A stretch of DNA of 64,000 nt, from the NCBI RefSeq assembly GCF_900453105.1, contig NZ_UGPW01000001.1, positions 1,798,001-1,862,000 of the forward strand. Reading direction: 5' to 3'. The notes under the pieces were generated by a model that saw only the letters and a program-made list of their open reading frames with translations, made no database searches and was not told where the DNA came from. This DNA is from Moraxella ovis (GTDB lineage: Bacteria > Pseudomonadota > Gammaproteobacteria > Pseudomonadales > Moraxellaceae). Position numbers and translations under genes: made by a program. How positions within the stretch are numbered: position 1 is the first letter of the stretch; each line of letters begins with the position of its first letter. Of this stretch, positions 1-9,580 are shown piece after piece.

Positions 1-395
1 TGCCTAGCGAATAGTTGCCACGGCCATCAAATGCTTTTGCTGAAAAACCACGGAAGTCACGAATACGAGGAATCGCAATGGCAATAAGACGATCTAGGAA
101 TTCGTACATCTGTTCGCCACGTAGTGTAACTTTGCAACCGATTGGCCATTCTTCACGGATTTTGAAGCCTGCCACTGATTTGCGTGCTTTGGTTACTACT
201 GGTTTTTGACCAGCGATTGCAGTCATGTCTGCTAATGCGCCTTCAAGTAGTTTTTTATCTTGTGCTGCGCCACCAACACCCATGTTTAGGGTGATTTTGG
301 TGATTCTTGGCACTTGCATAACATTTTCCAAGCCAAGCTCATCTTTGATTTTTTGCTTTAGCTGGTCATTGTATAAAGATTTTAATCTTGCCATT
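1..395 (-). CDS. rplE: 50S ribosomal protein L5 (partial, 3' end outside window)
   Basis: Reading the minus strand from an ATG at 395 gives [20 protein letters not shown] and continues open to the window edge, covering about 131 residues of the roughly 180 of L5. The segments [10 protein letters not shown] and [18 protein letters not shown] are typical of L5, which binds 5S rRNA in the central protuberance of the large subunit. It follows rplX by about 20 bases, in the standard spc operon order rplN-rplX-rplE. Identity is secure; the C-terminus is not visible. Confidence 0.96.
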
Positions 396-414
396 ACTAT
401 ATACCCTTAGTCTC

Positions 415-732
415 TTATGCAGTCGCCACTACTTCACCAGTAGAACGATAGATGCGGACTTTTTTGCCCTCTTCGTTTACTTGGTAAGCAATACGATCTG
501 CCTTTTGGGTTGCTGCGTTATAAATCGCAACGTTTGAAATATGTAAAAATGCTTCTTGCTTAACGATACCACCTTCTTTACCTAGCATTTGATTAGGTTT
601 TTGGTGTTTAGTTACAATGTTAATGCCTTCAACTTTTACACGGTCTGCTTTAACCGCCAAAATTGCGCCTTGCTTGCCTTTATCTTTGCCAGCAATCACA
701 ACCACGGTATCGCCTTTGCGTAACTTTGCCAT
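415..732 (-). CDS. rplX: 50S ribosomal protein L24
   Basis: A 105-residue protein beginning [20 protein letters not shown], the KOW-type N-terminus of L24, an assembly-initiator protein that binds 23S rRNA. The length is normal for the family. It lies 17 bases downstream of rplN and 19 bases upstream of rplE, second in the spc operon, and should be transcribed from the promoter found upstream of rplN. Confidence 0.97.
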   Translation of the reverse strand: MAKLRKGDTVVVIAGKDKGKQGAILAVKADRVKVEGINIVTKHQKPNQMLGKEGGIVKQEAFLHISNVAIYNAATQKADRIAYQVNEEGKKVRIYRSTGEVVATA

Positions 733-749
733 AGGATGCCTCTAAAAGG

Positions 750-1118
750 TTACAGTACTTCTGGTGCTAGTGAAACAATTTTCATGAATTGTTCACCACG
801 TAGTTCACGGGTAACAGGTCCAAAAATACGAGTTGCAATCGGGGCTTTGTTATTGTTTAGAATAACTGCCGCGTTGTCATCAAAACGTAGTACAGAACCA
901 TCTGGACGACGTACGCCTTTTTTGGTACGTACAACGACCGCATTCATCACGTCGCCTTTTTTAACACGACCACGAGGAATGGCTTCTTTAACCGTTACCT
1001 TGATAATGTCGCCAACTGATGCGTAACGACGATGCGAGCCACCCAGTACTTTAATGCACTGTACACGTCTTGCACCACTGTTATCTGCAACTTCCAGCAT
1101 TGTTTCAGTCTGAATCAT
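750..1118 (-). CDS. rplN: 50S ribosomal protein L14
   Basis: A 122-residue protein starting [20 protein letters not shown], the standard L14 N-terminus. L14 sits at the subunit interface near L19. The frame stays open upstream to 1184, but those extra 22 codons do not resemble L14 and overlap the leader hairpin, so the ATG at 1118 is chosen; GGAG lies seven bases upstream. First gene of the spc operon, 133 bases after rpsQ, with its own promoter in that gap. Confidence 0.96.
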   Translation of the reverse strand: MIQTETMLEVADNSGARRVQCIKVLGGSHRRYASVGDIIKVTVKEAIPRGRVKKGDVMNAVVVRTKKGVRRPDGSVLRFDDNAAVILNNNKAPIATRIFGPVTRELRGEQFMKIVSLAPEVL

Positions 1119-1158
1119 CGCATTACTCCATAATAAATAAAGCAATAAAAGCCATTCG

Positions 1159-1195
1159 CCACTAAATATGCGCCATATTTGCACATATTTAGTGG
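1159..1195 (-). promoter_or_regulatory. Perfect 12-bp hairpin in the spc operon leader
   Basis: The arms CCACTAAATATG (1159-1170) and CATATTTAGTGG (1184-1195) are exact reverse complements around a 13-base loop. It lies between the predicted spc transcription start (about 1211) and the rplN start codon at 1118, so it would form near the 5' end of the spc mRNA. There is no U-tract after it, so it is not a plain terminator. It could protect the transcript end, or be a regulatory or pausing element; its function is inference. Confidence 0.7.
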
Positions 1196-1217
1196 ATGAA
1201 CATCTAAAAAGACGTAC

Positions 1218-1246
1218 ATTATACTAGCAAATGACTTTTAATGCAA
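1218..1246 (-). promoter_or_regulatory. Predicted sigma-70 promoter of the spc operon
   Basis: On the minus strand TTGCAT (1246-1241) is followed after exactly 17 bases by TATAAT (1223-1218). The -10 is perfect and the -35 matches four of six positions. It lies just downstream of the rpsQ stop and upstream of rplN, where E. coli also separates the S10 and spc operons. Predicted start is near 1211, giving a leader of about 93 bases that holds the hairpin at 1159-1195. Confidence 0.75.
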
Positions 1247-1251
1247 ATAAC

Positions 1252-1524
1252 TTAAATTTTTACCGCAGTCCCAACCACGTCTACTAAAGTCCAAGTTTTG
1301 GTCTTTGAGATAGGACGAGTTTCTTTGATACGAACGATATCGCCTTCTTGACAAACATTGTTCTCGTCATGAGCTTTAAGCTTAGTAGAACGGCGAATTT
1401 GTTTGCCATACACTGGGTGGCGAATTTGGCGCTCAACCAGAACGGTGATAGACTTGTCCATCTTGTTGCTGATTACTTTACCAGTTACAACGCCAACTTC
1501 TTGAGTTTGGGTGTTCTCGCTCAT
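1252..1524 (-). CDS. rpsQ: 30S ribosomal protein S17
   Basis: A 90-residue OB-fold protein with the S17 signature segments [18 protein letters not shown] and [16 protein letters not shown]. It binds 16S rRNA early in 30S assembly. The start overlaps the end of rpmC by four bases, so the two are probably translationally coupled. It is the last gene of the S10 block before the spc promoter. Confidence 0.97.
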   Translation of the reverse strand: MSENTQTQEVGVVTGKVISNKMDKSITVLVERQIRHPVYGKQIRRSTKLKAHDENNVCQEGDIVRIKETRPISKTKTWTLVDVVGTAVKI

Positions 1525-1718
1525 GCGTCGCCTCTTTGTTTTTCGTTAATCAAAGTTAAGATTTTTGCAATCGTACGACGATTTGCTTTAACTTCGTGAG
1601 TGTTGCCTAGCTGACCCGTAGCTTTTGCCATACGCAGACGGAATGCATCAAGCTGCTTTTCGTCAAGCAATTGAGCCAACTCTTCTACTGATTTTTCGCG
1701 TAATTCGTTGGTTTTCAT
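1521..1718 (-). CDS. rpmC: 50S ribosomal protein L29
   Basis: A 65-residue protein, [20 protein letters not shown], with the two-helix composition usual for L29, which lies next to the polypeptide exit tunnel. It overlaps the rplP stop by one base and rpsQ by four bases. Length and order in the S10 operon are standard. Confidence 0.97.
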   Translation of the reverse strand: MKTNELREKSVEELAQLLDEKQLDAFRLRMAKATGQLGNTHEVKANRRTIAKILTLINEKQRGDA

Positions 1719-2131
1719 TACATAACCGTCCGTTTAACAATAGTCGTTTTGAAAGGTAGCTTCGCTGATGCCAAAGTTAGAGCTTCACGCGCCAATTCTT
1801 CGCTAACACCTTGGATTTCGTAAAGCATTTTGCCTGGCTTGATTTCAGCTACCCAGTACTCTACTGGACCTTTACCTTTACCCATACGAACTTCCAATGG
1901 TTTTTCGGTAATAGGCTTGTCTGGGAAAACACGAATCCAGATTTTACCGCCACGCTTAATGCGACGAGTGATGGTACGACGAGCTGCTTCAATTTGACGA
2001 GCAGTCATACGACCACGACCGATAGATTTTAGACCAATTTCGCCAAATGCAACAGTGTTACCACGTTGGGCAAGGCCAGTATTACGACCTTTGTGCATTT
2101 TACGGAATTTGGTACGTTTTGGTTGCAACAT
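1718..2131 (-). CDS. rplP: 50S ribosomal protein L16
   Basis: A 137-residue protein, [20 protein letters not shown], with the family motif [21 protein letters not shown]16 organises the A-site region of the large subunit. In E. coli it is the substrate of the JmjC oxygenase YcfD/RoxA, which is of interest because a JmjC-type oxygenase gene lies elsewhere in this window (53201-54346). It sits between rpsC and rpmC. Confidence 0.97.
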   Translation of the reverse strand: MLQPKRTKFRKMHKGRNTGLAQRGNTVAFGEIGLKSIGRGRMTARQIEAARRTITRRIKRGGKIWIRVFPDKPITEKPLEVRMGKGKGPVEYWVAEIKPGKMLYEIQGVSEELAREALTLASAKLPFKTTIVKRTVM

Positions 2132-2134
2132 AGC

Positions 2135-2860
2135 TTACCCCTTGTCTGAATTACGACGGTTGTTGGTACGGCCACGGCGTTTTGGTGCGCGAGCCTTCTC
2201 TTCAACCACTGGGTTATAGGCGCTGTTCATGCCATCTAGAATCTCACCACGGAAAATCCAAACTTTAACACCGATAGTACCGTAAGTAGTTTCTGCACGC
2301 ACTTCTGCGTAATCGATGTCAGCACGAAGCGTATGTAGAGGTACACGACCTTCACGATACCACTCAGTACGAGCAATTTCAGCACCGCCTAGACGACCAG
2401 ATAGTTCAACTTTAATACCTTGAGCGCCTGAACGCATGCTGTTTTGTACAGCGCGTTTCATCGCACGACGGAACATCACACGACGCTCTAGCTGGTTAGC
2501 GATGCCAACAGCTACTAGACGAGCATCTAGGTCAGGTTGAGTGATCTCTTGAATGTTCACTTGTGCAGGAACACCCATGATTTTGGTGAGCTCTTTTTGA
2601 AGTGCTTCGATGTCAGCGCCTTGCTTACCAATGATCACACCAGGACGTGCTGAATGGATGGTAATTTTAGCTGCGCCAGTAGGACGCTCGATGCTGATGT
2701 TGCTGACCATTGCTTCTTTTAGCTTATTGCGCAAGAAGTCACGCACTTTAAAGTCGTTTAGCAAATACTCTGAGTATTGCTTTGGGTTTGCATACCAGTT
2801 TGCATTGTGCTTTTTGATAACGCCCAAGCGAATACCAATAGGATGAACTTTTTGACCCAT
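2135..2860 (-). CDS. rpsC: 30S ribosomal protein S3
   Basis: A 241-residue protein starting [20 protein letters not shown]. It has the KH domain ([14 protein letters not shown]) and the C-terminal S3 domain ([20 protein letters not shown]). S3 forms part of the mRNA entry channel helicase. The basic tail [18 protein letters not shown] is usual. It starts two bases after the rplV stop. Confidence 0.97.
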   Translation of the reverse strand: MGQKVHPIGIRLGVIKKHNANWYANPKQYSEYLLNDFKVRDFLRNKLKEAMVSNISIERPTGAAKITIHSARPGVIIGKQGADIEALQKELTKIMGVPAQVNIQEITQPDLDARLVAVGIANQLERRVMFRRAMKRAVQNSMRSGAQGIKVELSGRLGGAEIARTEWYREGRVPLHTLRADIDYAEVRAETTYGTIGVKVWIFRGEILDGMNSAYNPVVEEKARAPKRRGRTNNRRNSDKG

Positions 2861-2862
2861 GA

Positions 2863-3192
2863 TTATGCTCCTACTTTAACAGTGATGTGACAAGTGCGCT
2901 TGCTGATACGGTCAGCACGACCTTTGGCACGGGGCATAATACGCTTCAAAGTGATGCCTTCATCAACGTAGATGGTAGATACACGCAGTGTGTCAATATC
3001 TAGACCGTTGTTGTGCTCAGCGTTAGCAATTGCTGATTGTAGGCATTTTTTGACCAATTTAGCACCTTTTTTGTTGCTGAAGGTCAAGATGTCTAAAGCG
3101 CGCTCAATTGGCTTACCACGAACTTCGTCCGCAACCAATCTTACTTTTTGTGCCGAAATGGCGGCACCACGTAATTTTGCAGTTACTTCCAT
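2863..3192 (-). CDS. rplV: 50S ribosomal protein L22
   Basis: A 109-residue protein beginning [20 protein letters not shown] and ending with the beta-hairpin segment that lines the exit tunnel ([20 protein letters not shown]). Length and context between rpsS and rpsC are standard for the S10 operon. Confidence 0.97.
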   Translation of the reverse strand: MEVTAKLRGAAISAQKVRLVADEVRGKPIERALDILTFSNKKGAKLVKKCLQSAIANAEHNNGLDIDTLRVSTIYVDEGITLKRIMPRAKGRADRISKRTCHITVKVGA

Positions 3193-3201
3193 GGTAGCAC
3201 C

Positions 3202-3477
3202 TTATCTCTTAGATTTCTTATCAACGCCGTGACCGCGGTATGAACGGGTCGGAGCGAATTCACCAAGTTTATGGCCAACCATTTGCTCATTCACGATAAC
3301 TGGCACGTGAGTACGGCCATTGTGAACTGAGATGGTTAGACCTACCATTTGTGGTAGAATCATCGAGCGACGAGACCAAGTTTTGATCGGCTTGCGGTTG
3401 TTGCTTTCTAGAGCGTCTTCAACCTTAGCAAACAAATGCGCATCGATAAATGGACCTTTTTTCAATGAACGAGGCAT
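3202..3477 (-). CDS. rpsS: 30S ribosomal protein S19
   Basis: A 91-residue protein, [20 protein letters not shown], with the conserved block ITVKVHNGR-like [20 protein letters not shown] and the C-terminal [12 protein letters not shown]19 contacts the A-site side of the 30S head. It follows rplB by 12 bases. Confidence 0.97.
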   Translation of the reverse strand: MPRSLKKGPFIDAHLFAKVEDALESNNRKPIKTWSRRSMILPQMVGLTISVHNGRTHVPVIVNEQMVGHKLGEFAPTRSYRGHGVDKKSKR

Positions 3478-3489
3478 GAAACTTTTCCT

Positions 3490-4317
3490 TTATTTCTTGG
3501 CACGACGGCGACGGATGATCATACTGTCAGTACGCTTGTTAGAACGAGTCTTAAGACCCTTAGCTTTCTGACCCCAAGGACTGGTTGGATGTTTACCAAA
3601 GTTACGTCCTTCACCACCACCATGCGGGTGATCAATCGGGTTCATCGCAGTACCACGAACGGTAGGACGAACGCCACGCCAGCGCGATGCACCTGCTTTA
3701 CCAAGTGATTTTAGGTTATTTTCAGTGTTAGAAACTTCACCAATAACCGCGCGGCAGTTTGCGTGGATACGACGAGTTTCGCCAGAACGCAAACGAACGA
3801 TCACATAAGCACCGTCACGACCCAACAATTGAACCGCTGCACCAGCAGAACGAGCGATTTGCGCGCCTTTGCCAATTTTTAGTTCGATGTTGTGAATAAC
3901 AGTACCCACTGGGATATTTTTAAGTGGCAAACAGTTACCTGGGCGGATTGGAGAGCCCTCACCAGATTGAACCTGATCGCCTACAGCCAATTTTTTAGGT
4001 GCAATGATATAACGACGCTCACCATCTGCGTACTTCAATAGTGCGATGTGCGCGGTACGGTTTGGATCGTATTCAATGCGTTCAACAGTTGCAATGATGC
4101 CGTCTTTATTGCGCTTAAAGTCAATCAGACGATAGTGTTGCTTGTGACCACCACCGATATGACGGGTAGTGATACGGCCGTTGTTGTTACGGCCACCAGT
4201 TTTAGCTTTTGATTCAACAAGCGGTGCATAAGGACGACCTTTATAAAGGTGTGGATGCACTACTTTTTCAACAAAGCGGCGACCTGGTGACGTAGGTTTT
4301 GCTTTTACGATAGGCAT
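3490..4317 (-). CDS. rplB: 50S ribosomal protein L2
   Basis: A 275-residue protein with the L2 RNA-binding domain ([20 protein letters not shown]) and the C-terminal family signature [14 protein letters not shown], whose histidine lies close to the peptidyl transferase centre. Length is normal. It lies between rplW (11 bases) and rpsS in the S10 operon. Confidence 0.98.
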   Translation of the reverse strand: MPIVKAKPTSPGRRFVEKVVHPHLYKGRPYAPLVESKAKTGGRNNNGRITTRHIGGGHKQHYRLIDFKRNKDGIIATVERIEYDPNRTAHIALLKYADGERRYIIAPKKLAVGDQVQSGEGSPIRPGNCLPLKNIPVGTVIHNIELKIGKGAQIARSAGAAVQLLGRDGAYVIVRLRSGETRRIHANCRAVIGEVSNTENNLKSLGKAGASRWRGVRPTVRGTAMNPIDHPHGGGEGRNFGKHPTSPWGQKAKGLKTRSNKRTDSMIIRRRRAKK

Positions 4318-4328
4318 GATTCTAGTCC

Positions 4329-4658
4329 TTATTCGTTAGTCGCTGTTTCACTAGTGACTTCTTCACCAGCACCGATTTGTACGTCTGAACCTGCTTTTAG
4401 GGTAACATACGCTTTTTTCACGTCTGAACGCTTACCAACCACACGACCAAAACGCTTAGTTTTACCTTTAGTATTCAAAGTGTTTACTTTAACAACTTCA
4501 ACACCTTCAAACATTAGTTCAACTGCTTGTTTGATCTCACGCTTAGTAGCATTGCTGTCAACTTTGAAAACCTGTACACCAAGGCTATCGCCTAGACGTT
4601 GAGATTTTTCAGAGAATACAGGTGCTTTTAGCACTTGATACAATCTTGCGTTACTCAT
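4329..4658 (-). CDS. rplW: 50S ribosomal protein L23
   Basis: A 109-residue protein, [20 protein letters not shown], the L23 fold that docks trigger factor and SRP at the tunnel exit. It overlaps the rplD stop by four bases, so translation is probably coupled. The C-terminal tail is slightly longer and acidic ([14 protein letters not shown]), which is a lineage detail and not a defect. Confidence 0.97.
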   Translation of the reverse strand: MSNARLYQVLKAPVFSEKSQRLGDSLGVQVFKVDSNATKREIKQAVELMFEGVEVVKVNTLNTKGKTKRFGRVVGKRSDVKKAYVTLKAGSDVQIGAGEEVTSETATNE

Positions 4659-5257
4659 GCTAGTGTCTCCTCAAATTGTTTGGCAGCTTCAACAGTCATG
4701 ATAACTTTATCAAAAGAAACCAAGCTAACTGGATCAACTTCACGAGTACCAAGTACATTCACGTGTGGAATGTTACGTGCAGCCAAGTACAAGTTTTCGT
4801 CAACTTCGTGAGTTACGATAAGTGCACGTGGTGCATTTAGTTCAGCCAGTTTTGCAACTAGGCCTTTAGTTTTTGGGCTATCTACAGCAATATCATCAAC
4901 CAATACTAGACGCTCTTGACGTACTAGCTCAGCTAGGATGCACTGCATTGCACCGCGGTACATTTTACGGTTTACTTTTTGAGACCAGTCTTGTGGTTTT
5001 GCTGCGAATGCACGACCACCACCAACCCAAATCGGGCTACGGATAGAGCCAGCACGAGCGCGACCAGTGCCTTTTTGACGCCATGGTTTTTTACCACCGC
5101 CTGATACTTCGCCACGAGTTTTTTGTGCACGAGTACCTTGACGAGCGCCAGCTAGGTAAGCAGTTACTACTTGGTGTACCAAGGCTTCATTGAACTCACG
5201 ACCAAATGTGATCTCTGAAAGTTCAACCGCCGCACCTGTAACAGTTTTTAAATTCAC
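4655..5257 (-). CDS. rplD: 50S ribosomal protein L4
   Basis: A 200-residue protein starting [20 protein letters not shown], with the basic tunnel loop ([20 protein letters not shown]). In E. coli, L4 represses its own operon by binding the S10 leader. Here the leader of about 300 bases upstream of rpsJ would be the candidate target; that link is inference. It starts 14 bases after rplC. Confidence 0.97.
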   Translation of the reverse strand: MNLKTVTGAAVELSEITFGREFNEALVHQVVTAYLAGARQGTRAQKTRGEVSGGGKKPWRQKGTGRARAGSIRSPIWVGGGRAFAAKPQDWSQKVNRKMYRGAMQCILAELVRQERLVLVDDIAVDSPKTKGLVAKLAELNAPRALIVTHEVDENLYLAARNIPHVNVLGTREVDPVSLVSFDKVIMTVEAAKQFEETLA

Positions 5258-5271
5258 GTTAATCCCCTTTA

Positions 5272-5910
5272 CTAGGCTTTGACTGACGGACGTACGATAA
5301 CATCGCCACCATTAGCACCTGGAAGCGCGCCTTTGATGACCAGTACACCTTTTTCAGCATCAACAGACACGATTTCAAGGCCTTGAACAGTAACACGCTT
5401 GTTACCCATTTGACCTGGCATCTTTTTGCCTTTAAATACTTTACCTGGTGTCTGGTTTTGACCAGTAGAACCAAGTACACGATGCGATACAGAGTTACCG
5501 TGAGTTGCGTCTTGAGTACGGAAGTTATGACGCTTAACACCACCTTGGAAACCTTTACCTTTAGATTGACCAGTTACATCAACCAACTGACCAACTTCAA
5601 ATAGGTCTGCCAAAATGTTTGCGCCAACTTCGCGACCTTCTAGTTCGCTCTCGTCTGCACGGAATTCCCAAACACCACGACCAGCAGCTACGCCAGCTTT
5701 TGCGAAGTGTCCTTTTTGAGCAGCAGTCACACGGCTGTCACGACGCACGCCAGTGGTTACTTGGATTGCGCTATAGCCATCGGTGTCTACTGTTTTGATT
5801 TGCGAGATGCGGTTTGCGTCAACCTCAACCACTGTTACAGGGATAGATACACCTGCTTCAGTAAAGACTCGGGTCATGCCGCATTTTTTACCGACTAAAC
5901 CAATCGCCAT
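5272..5910 (-). CDS. rplC: 50S ribosomal protein L3
   Basis: A 212-residue protein, [20 protein letters not shown], with the L3 signature region ([13 protein letters not shown]). L3 initiates 50S assembly, and PrmB methylates its conserved glutamine in enterics. It is the second gene of the S10 operon, 48 bases after rpsJ. Confidence 0.98.
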   Translation of the reverse strand: MAIGLVGKKCGMTRVFTEAGVSIPVTVVEVDANRISQIKTVDTDGYSAIQVTTGVRRDSRVTAAQKGHFAKAGVAAGRGVWEFRADESELEGREVGANILADLFEVGQLVDVTGQSKGKGFQGGVKRHNFRTQDATHGNSVSHRVLGSTGQNQTPGKVFKGKKMPGQMGNKRVTVQGLEIVSVDAEKGVLVIKGALPGANGGDVIVRPSVKA

Positions 5911-5958
5911 TTTAGACCTCTTACTTTAATAATCGTTTATATTAAACCAGTCGTTCAA

Positions 5959-6270
5959 TTAGCCTAGGGCGATTTGAACATCAACACCGGCCGCTAGATC
6001 AAGCTTCATCAACGCATCGACAGTTTTGTCGGTAGGCTGTACGATGTCAATCATGCGCTTGTGGGTGCGAATTTCGTACTGGTCGCGAGCGTCTTTGTTG
6101 ACGTGTGGTGATGTCAATACGTTGAACCGCTCAATACGAGTCGGCAAGGGAACAGGTCCACAAACTTGTGCGCCTGTGCGCTTTGCAGTATCGACAATCT
6201 CTTGTGCCGACTGGTCAATCAGACGATGGTCAAAAGACTTTAGTCGGATACGGATTCTCTGGTTAGCCAT
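5959..6270 (-). CDS. rpsJ: 30S ribosomal protein S10 (NusE)
   Basis: A 103-residue protein, [20 protein letters not shown], with the core [21 protein letters not shown]10 works in the 30S head and as NusE in antitermination. AGGAG lies about ten bases upstream of the ATG. It is the first gene of the operon and is preceded by a long leader and a near-consensus promoter. Confidence 0.98.
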   Translation of the reverse strand: MANQRIRIRLKSFDHRLIDQSAQEIVDTAKRTGAQVCGPVPLPTRIERFNVLTSPHVNKDARDQYEIRTHKRMIDIVQPTDKTVDALMKLDLAAGVDVQIALG

Positions 6271-6574
6271 GCCAACAAGCTCCTAAATTAAGTGCTTTAT
6301 AAAACTTCCATCATCAAAAGATGACTTCAGCTATACCATTTTCATAATCTTTTGCCGAAAGCTAGGCTTTAGACAAAATAATCCAATCCCTGCCCATCAT
6401 GCACAAATGGCTAGACAGCAGGGGTGTTGTTATAGTGCCAAAAACGATGCTTCGGCTGTGGCGTTGTCCTTTTTAAATTCTCTATCGTTCTTGTAGAGAA
6501 CCAATTTTTATCAAATTTTGTTCTTTTCAATCACGACACAGCGGATTAAAAAGCGCAACGCTAAAACATAATGA
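6271..6574 (-). promoter_or_regulatory. S10 operon 5' leader (about 300 nt, structured)
   Basis: This stretch without genes lies between the S10 promoter and rpsJ. It holds several inverted repeats: TTCTCTA (6478-6484) with TAGAGAA (6494-6500) around a nine-base loop; a CCCTGC/GCAGGG pair flanking roughly 6390-6425; and a small TCATC-TTTT-GATGA hairpin near 6310-6325, just upstream of the rpsJ ribosome site. E. coli uses a comparable leader for L4-mediated attenuation. The sequence shows a long structured leader; L4 control is an inference by analogy. Confidence 0.55.
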
Positions 6575-6580
6575 GCCCAT

Positions 6581-6608
6581 ATTATACATCAAAATAGGAT
6601 GGATGCAA
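6581..6608 (-). promoter_or_regulatory. Predicted sigma-70 promoter of the S10 operon
   Basis: On the minus strand TTGCAT (6608-6603) is followed after 16 bases by a perfect TATAAT (6586-6581). The same -35 hexamer is used by the spc promoter at 1241-1246. Predicted start is near 6574, about 300 bases upstream of rpsJ. The 160 bases between this promoter and rng are AT-rich, and no clear rng terminator was seen in them. Confidence 0.7.
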
Positions 6609-6769
6609 GGCTTTTATTAAGTTTTTATGAATAAATTACAATATTTTTACAAAACATTCTTCGGCGCAATTTTGCTCAAAAAACGTATTATTTTTATGCC
6701 CCGTCGTGTGATAATTTATTCATCTCTTATCAATTTACTTAAATATAATAACATTTTTTATTTATAAAA

Positions 6770-8272
6770 TCAATCAAAAATGACCTCATACTGTTCTTGG
6801 TGGTAATGCTGACTAATTTTAAATTGTATCGTAGTATTAGTTGGTTTAATGATATCGTTTATTGTGTCTATGTGATTATCCTTTAGATAGTCCGTCATGA
6901 CCTGACTAGCAATGATTGTAAAGTTATTGACTTTCGTAGTTTGGCTTGCTAACTGCAATAATCGTCTGATGATATCAAATGCAATGGTATCTTTGCTTTT
7001 GATTATGCCCTTTCCTGCGCACACCGGGCAAGGCTCACACAGCTGCTGAGGCAAGCTTTCGCGTGTGCGCTTTCGCGTCATCTCAACCAATCCAAGCTCA
7101 CTGACACCCGTGATTTTAATGCGCGCAGGGTCATTCTCTAGCGCACTCTGCAGAGCTTCTAATACCGCATCTCGATGAGATGACTTATCCATGTCGATGA
7201 AGTCTAGAATAATGATACCGCCCAAATTGCGCAGACGAACCTGATGAGCAATGGACTGTGCCGCTTCTAGGTTTGTCTTATATACCGTCTCTTCTAATGA
7301 TCGCTTACCTATGTACGAGCCTGTATTGACATCAATGGTCGTCATCGCTTCGGTCTGTTCAATGATGAGATAGCCACCTGATAACAAATCAACACGCTTT
7401 ATCAGCGCGTCATTTAAGGCACTCTCTACGCCGCGTACATGAAATAACGGCGTATTATCCGTGTAGTGATGAATCTTATCAGCGATGGCTGGCATGAATT
7501 CATCTGCAAATGCACGTAGCTCCCTATAAACCATCTCACAATCAACCACGATGCTGGCAGTATGTTCATTCGCCAAGTCACGAATGCAGCGAAGTGGTAG
7601 CGATGGCTCTTGATAAACAAGCTCATGCTTGGCTTTACGAAGCTTGGCAGATGATGTACGCGCTAGTATGGTGCGCCACAACTGAAGCAGATAATAAACA
7701 TCTTCTTCTAGCTTAGCCTGTGCGATATGCTCAGCCGCGGTGCGGGCAATCAAGCCGCCTTTAAAATTAAGCGCCTGTATCACTGTAGCCAACTCACCTC
7801 TAAGGCGATTGCGCTCCTTCTGATCACTGAGACGAGTGGAGACACCGACATAGTTGTCATCATCAGGCAAGTACACCAAATAACGACTCGGCAGCGAGAT
7901 ATTCGTGGTTAGGCGTGCACCTTTAGTGCCCAGCTCATCTTTGATAACCTGAACTAAGATTCGCTCACCTTGATACAGTCTGCGCTCAATCAAATCATCT
8001 GGACTTGCTTTTGGTTTGGGCTGATTTGGCTTGTCCATCGGTGCAGCTTTTTGCATGTCATCTATGTGCAAAAACGCCGTGCGCTCACGTCCAATCTCCA
8101 CAAATGCCGCCTGCATCCCTGGCAGCACTCGCACTACCGTGCCTAGATAAATATTACCAACCAAGCTCACATCTTGGCATCTTTCAATAAAAATCTCACT
8201 CACCACATCATCAATGATGAGCGCCACACGCGACTCTAGCGAGCAATGATTAATTAAAATCTCATTAGCCAT
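6770..8272 (-). CDS. rng: Ribonuclease G
   Basis: A 500-residue protein of the RNase E/G family, beginning MANEILINHCSLESRVALID, the short RNase G N-terminus without the long scaffold of RNase E. An S1-type domain covers about residues 38-125. The catalytic acidic residues are in TTIDVNTGSYIG and GGIIILDFIDMD, and CEPCPVCAGKG is the zinc-link. RNase G processes the 5' end of 16S rRNA and turns over mRNA. It follows maf by 75 bases, the same neighbourhood as in enterics (maf/yhdE then rng). Confidence 0.95.
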   Translation of the reverse strand: MANEILINHCSLESRVALIIDDVVSEIFIERCQDVSLVGNIYLGTVVRVLPGMQAAFVEIGRERTAFLHIDDMQKAAPMDKPNQPKPKASPDDLIERRLYQGERILVQVIKDELGTKGARLTTNISLPSRYLVYLPDDDNYVGVSTRLSDQKERNRLRGELATVIQALNFKGGLIARTAAEHIAQAKLEEDVYYLLQLWRTILARTSSAKLRKAKHELVYQEPSLPLRCIRDLANEHTASIVVDCEMVYRELRAFADEFMPAIADKIHHYTDNTPLFHVRGVESALNDALIKRVDLLSGGYLIIEQTEAMTTIDVNTGSYIGKRSLEETVYKTNLEAAQSIAHQVRLRNLGGIIILDFIDMDKSSHRDAVLEALQSALENDPARIKITGVSELGLVEMTRKRTRESLPQQLCEPCPVCAGKGIIKSKDTIAFDIIRRLLQLASQTTKVNNFTIIASQVMTDYLKDNHIDTINDIIKPTNTTIQFKISQHYHQEQYEVIFD

Positions 8273-8347
8273 AATAATTTAACAGCGCAAATCTATCATA
8301 GTAAGTTAAATTCCTTACAGACGCAAGCCTCATCATATCAAAGACAA

Positions 8348-8956
8348 TCATTCAACATGAGCTTGCATCTCGTTCATCAATGCCAGAGTCTGTGACAATG
8401 GCAAGCCCACCACATTCGTATAGCTTCCATCAATACGTTCAACCCATGCCATCGCGCCGCCTTGGATAGCATATGCACCCGCCTTATCAGCTGGTTCACC
8501 CGTCTGCCAATAGCGCTCTTTCATCTCGTCTGTCAGCGGTATAAAATGTACTTGCGTTGGACAAATAACATACTTTTGATGTCTGATTGCGCCATCTTCA
8601 ACGATGCTGACACAGACGGCTGTCCATACCTCGTGCGCCCTGCCTGACATTTTTTGCCACATGGTGAAGGCATCTGCCTTATTGATGGGCTTGGTTAGCA
8701 CCTCATCATCGATGACACCAATGGTATCTGCTGTGATGATCATGGCAGGATTCTGAGTTCGATTACCGTCATCACTTAATATCGAAGTTGCGCGCACTGC
8801 CTTATTCTGCACCATTCTAATAATGTATTCTTTGGCGCTCTCACCAGTCTGCCAAGTCTCATCAATGTCCGCCGCCATCACCTCAAATTCCACGCCTGCA
8901 ACCGATAATAACTCTCGACGACGCGGTGAAGTTGATGCCAAAATCACCTGCATCAT
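8348..8956 (-). CDS. Maf-family nucleotide pyrophosphatase
   Basis: A protein of about 202 residues with the Maf N-terminal motif VILASTSPRRRELLS, the catalytic region ITADTIGVIDDEVLTKP and the C-terminal DKAGAYAIQG and VVGLPLS. These enzymes hydrolyse non-canonical nucleoside triphosphates such as dTTP/UTP analogues to the monophosphates. The start is ambiguous: an ATG lies at 8980, but the ATGs at 8956 and 8953 have GGGGG just upstream and give the usual N-terminus. It lies upstream of rng, as yhdE does in enterics. Confidence 0.9.
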   Translation of the reverse strand: MMQVILASTSPRRRELLSVAGVEFEVMAADIDETWQTGESAKEYIIRMVQNKAVRATSILSDDGNRTQNPAMIITADTIGVIDDEVLTKPINKADAFTMWQKMSGRAHEVWTAVCVSIVEDGAIRHQKYVICPTQVHFIPLTDEMKERYWQTGEPADKAGAYAIQGGAMAWVERIDGSYTNVVGLPLSQTLALMNEMQAHVE

Positions 8957-9089
8957 ACCAAAACCCCCATTCTTTAACAAAAATACCTAACTTATCCTTG
9001 ATTAGTGATTTTGTCAATTACTAAGATATGCTACAATTAACGCCATTTATGATTTCAATTTTTTATTCATTGTAAGATAAGGGCAATTT

Positions 9090-9383
9090 ATGAGCGACAC
9101 ATTATCCAGTAGCGACATTCTAAATGCCGCCAAGCTATCACGTCTGGCGATCGATGAAAACCTAGCATCTGACTATGCCAGCGACATCAGCAAAATTCTG
9201 TCCATGATGGACACACTATCAGCCGTTAATACTGATGACATCAAGCCACTGGCAAACATTCATGAAGCCTGCCAAGAGTTGCGCGCAGATGTCGCCAATC
9301 CTAACATCGACAGAGACGCGTTCCAAGCCGTCGCGCCTAGCGCACAAGATGGCCTGTATCTGGTGCCACAAGTGATTGAATAA
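9090..9383 (+). CDS. gatC: Asp-tRNA(Asn)/Glu-tRNA(Gln) amidotransferase subunit C
   Basis: A 97-residue protein, MSDTLSSSDILNAAKLSRLA, with the GatC pattern of two helices and a C-terminal extended segment (DGLYLVPQVIE). GatC wraps around GatA and GatB and stabilises the transamidosome. gatC is normally followed directly by gatA; here a terminator and a TonB receptor gene of 2.5 kb separate them. Confidence 0.95.
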   Translation: MSDTLSSSDILNAAKLSRLAIDENLASDYASDISKILSMMDTLSAVNTDDIKPLANIHEACQELRADVANPNIDRDAFQAVAPSAQDGLYLVPQVIE

Positions 9384-9402
9384 ATTCACCAAACCATATT
9401 AG

Positions 9403-9437
9403 GCAAATCTGAGCATGTCGCCAGATTTGCTTGTTTT
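9403..9437 (+). terminator. Terminator after gatC
   Basis: Perfect 9-bp arms GCAAATCTG (9403-9411) and CAGATTTGC (9422-9430) around a ten-base loop, followed by TTGTTTT. It would end the gatC transcript before the receptor gene, so gatC is probably a separate transcription unit from gatA and gatB. Confidence 0.7.
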
Positions 9438-9524
9438 ATGCCCATCTTTAAATCACACTTGTAGTTTGCCAACCGCTTTTTAATTACATTATATCTACAT
9501 TAACACAAAATTGTGTTTCTCTAA

Positions 9525-9552
9525 TTGACTATATTTTATATTATAATATATG
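9525..9552 (+). promoter_or_regulatory. Putative promoter with AT-rich palindrome (Zur-box-like)
   Basis: TTGACT (9525-9530) is followed after 16 bases by TATATG (9547-9552). A perfect 14-bp palindrome, TATATTATAATATA (9537-9550), overlaps the spacer and -10. Zur operators in proteobacteria are AT-rich palindromes with a similar TATAATATA core, and the downstream gene is a ZnuD-like receptor, so Zur control is plausible. The region is very AT-rich, so a chance palindrome is possible. Confidence 0.4.
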
Positions 9553-9580
9553 TTATTTTATACCATACTAGGGAACACGC

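Noticed and set aside
1119..1184. An upstream extension of rplN from a start at 1184
   Set aside because: The extra 22 residues do not match L14 and coincide with the leader hairpin; the ATG at 1118 gives the normal protein.
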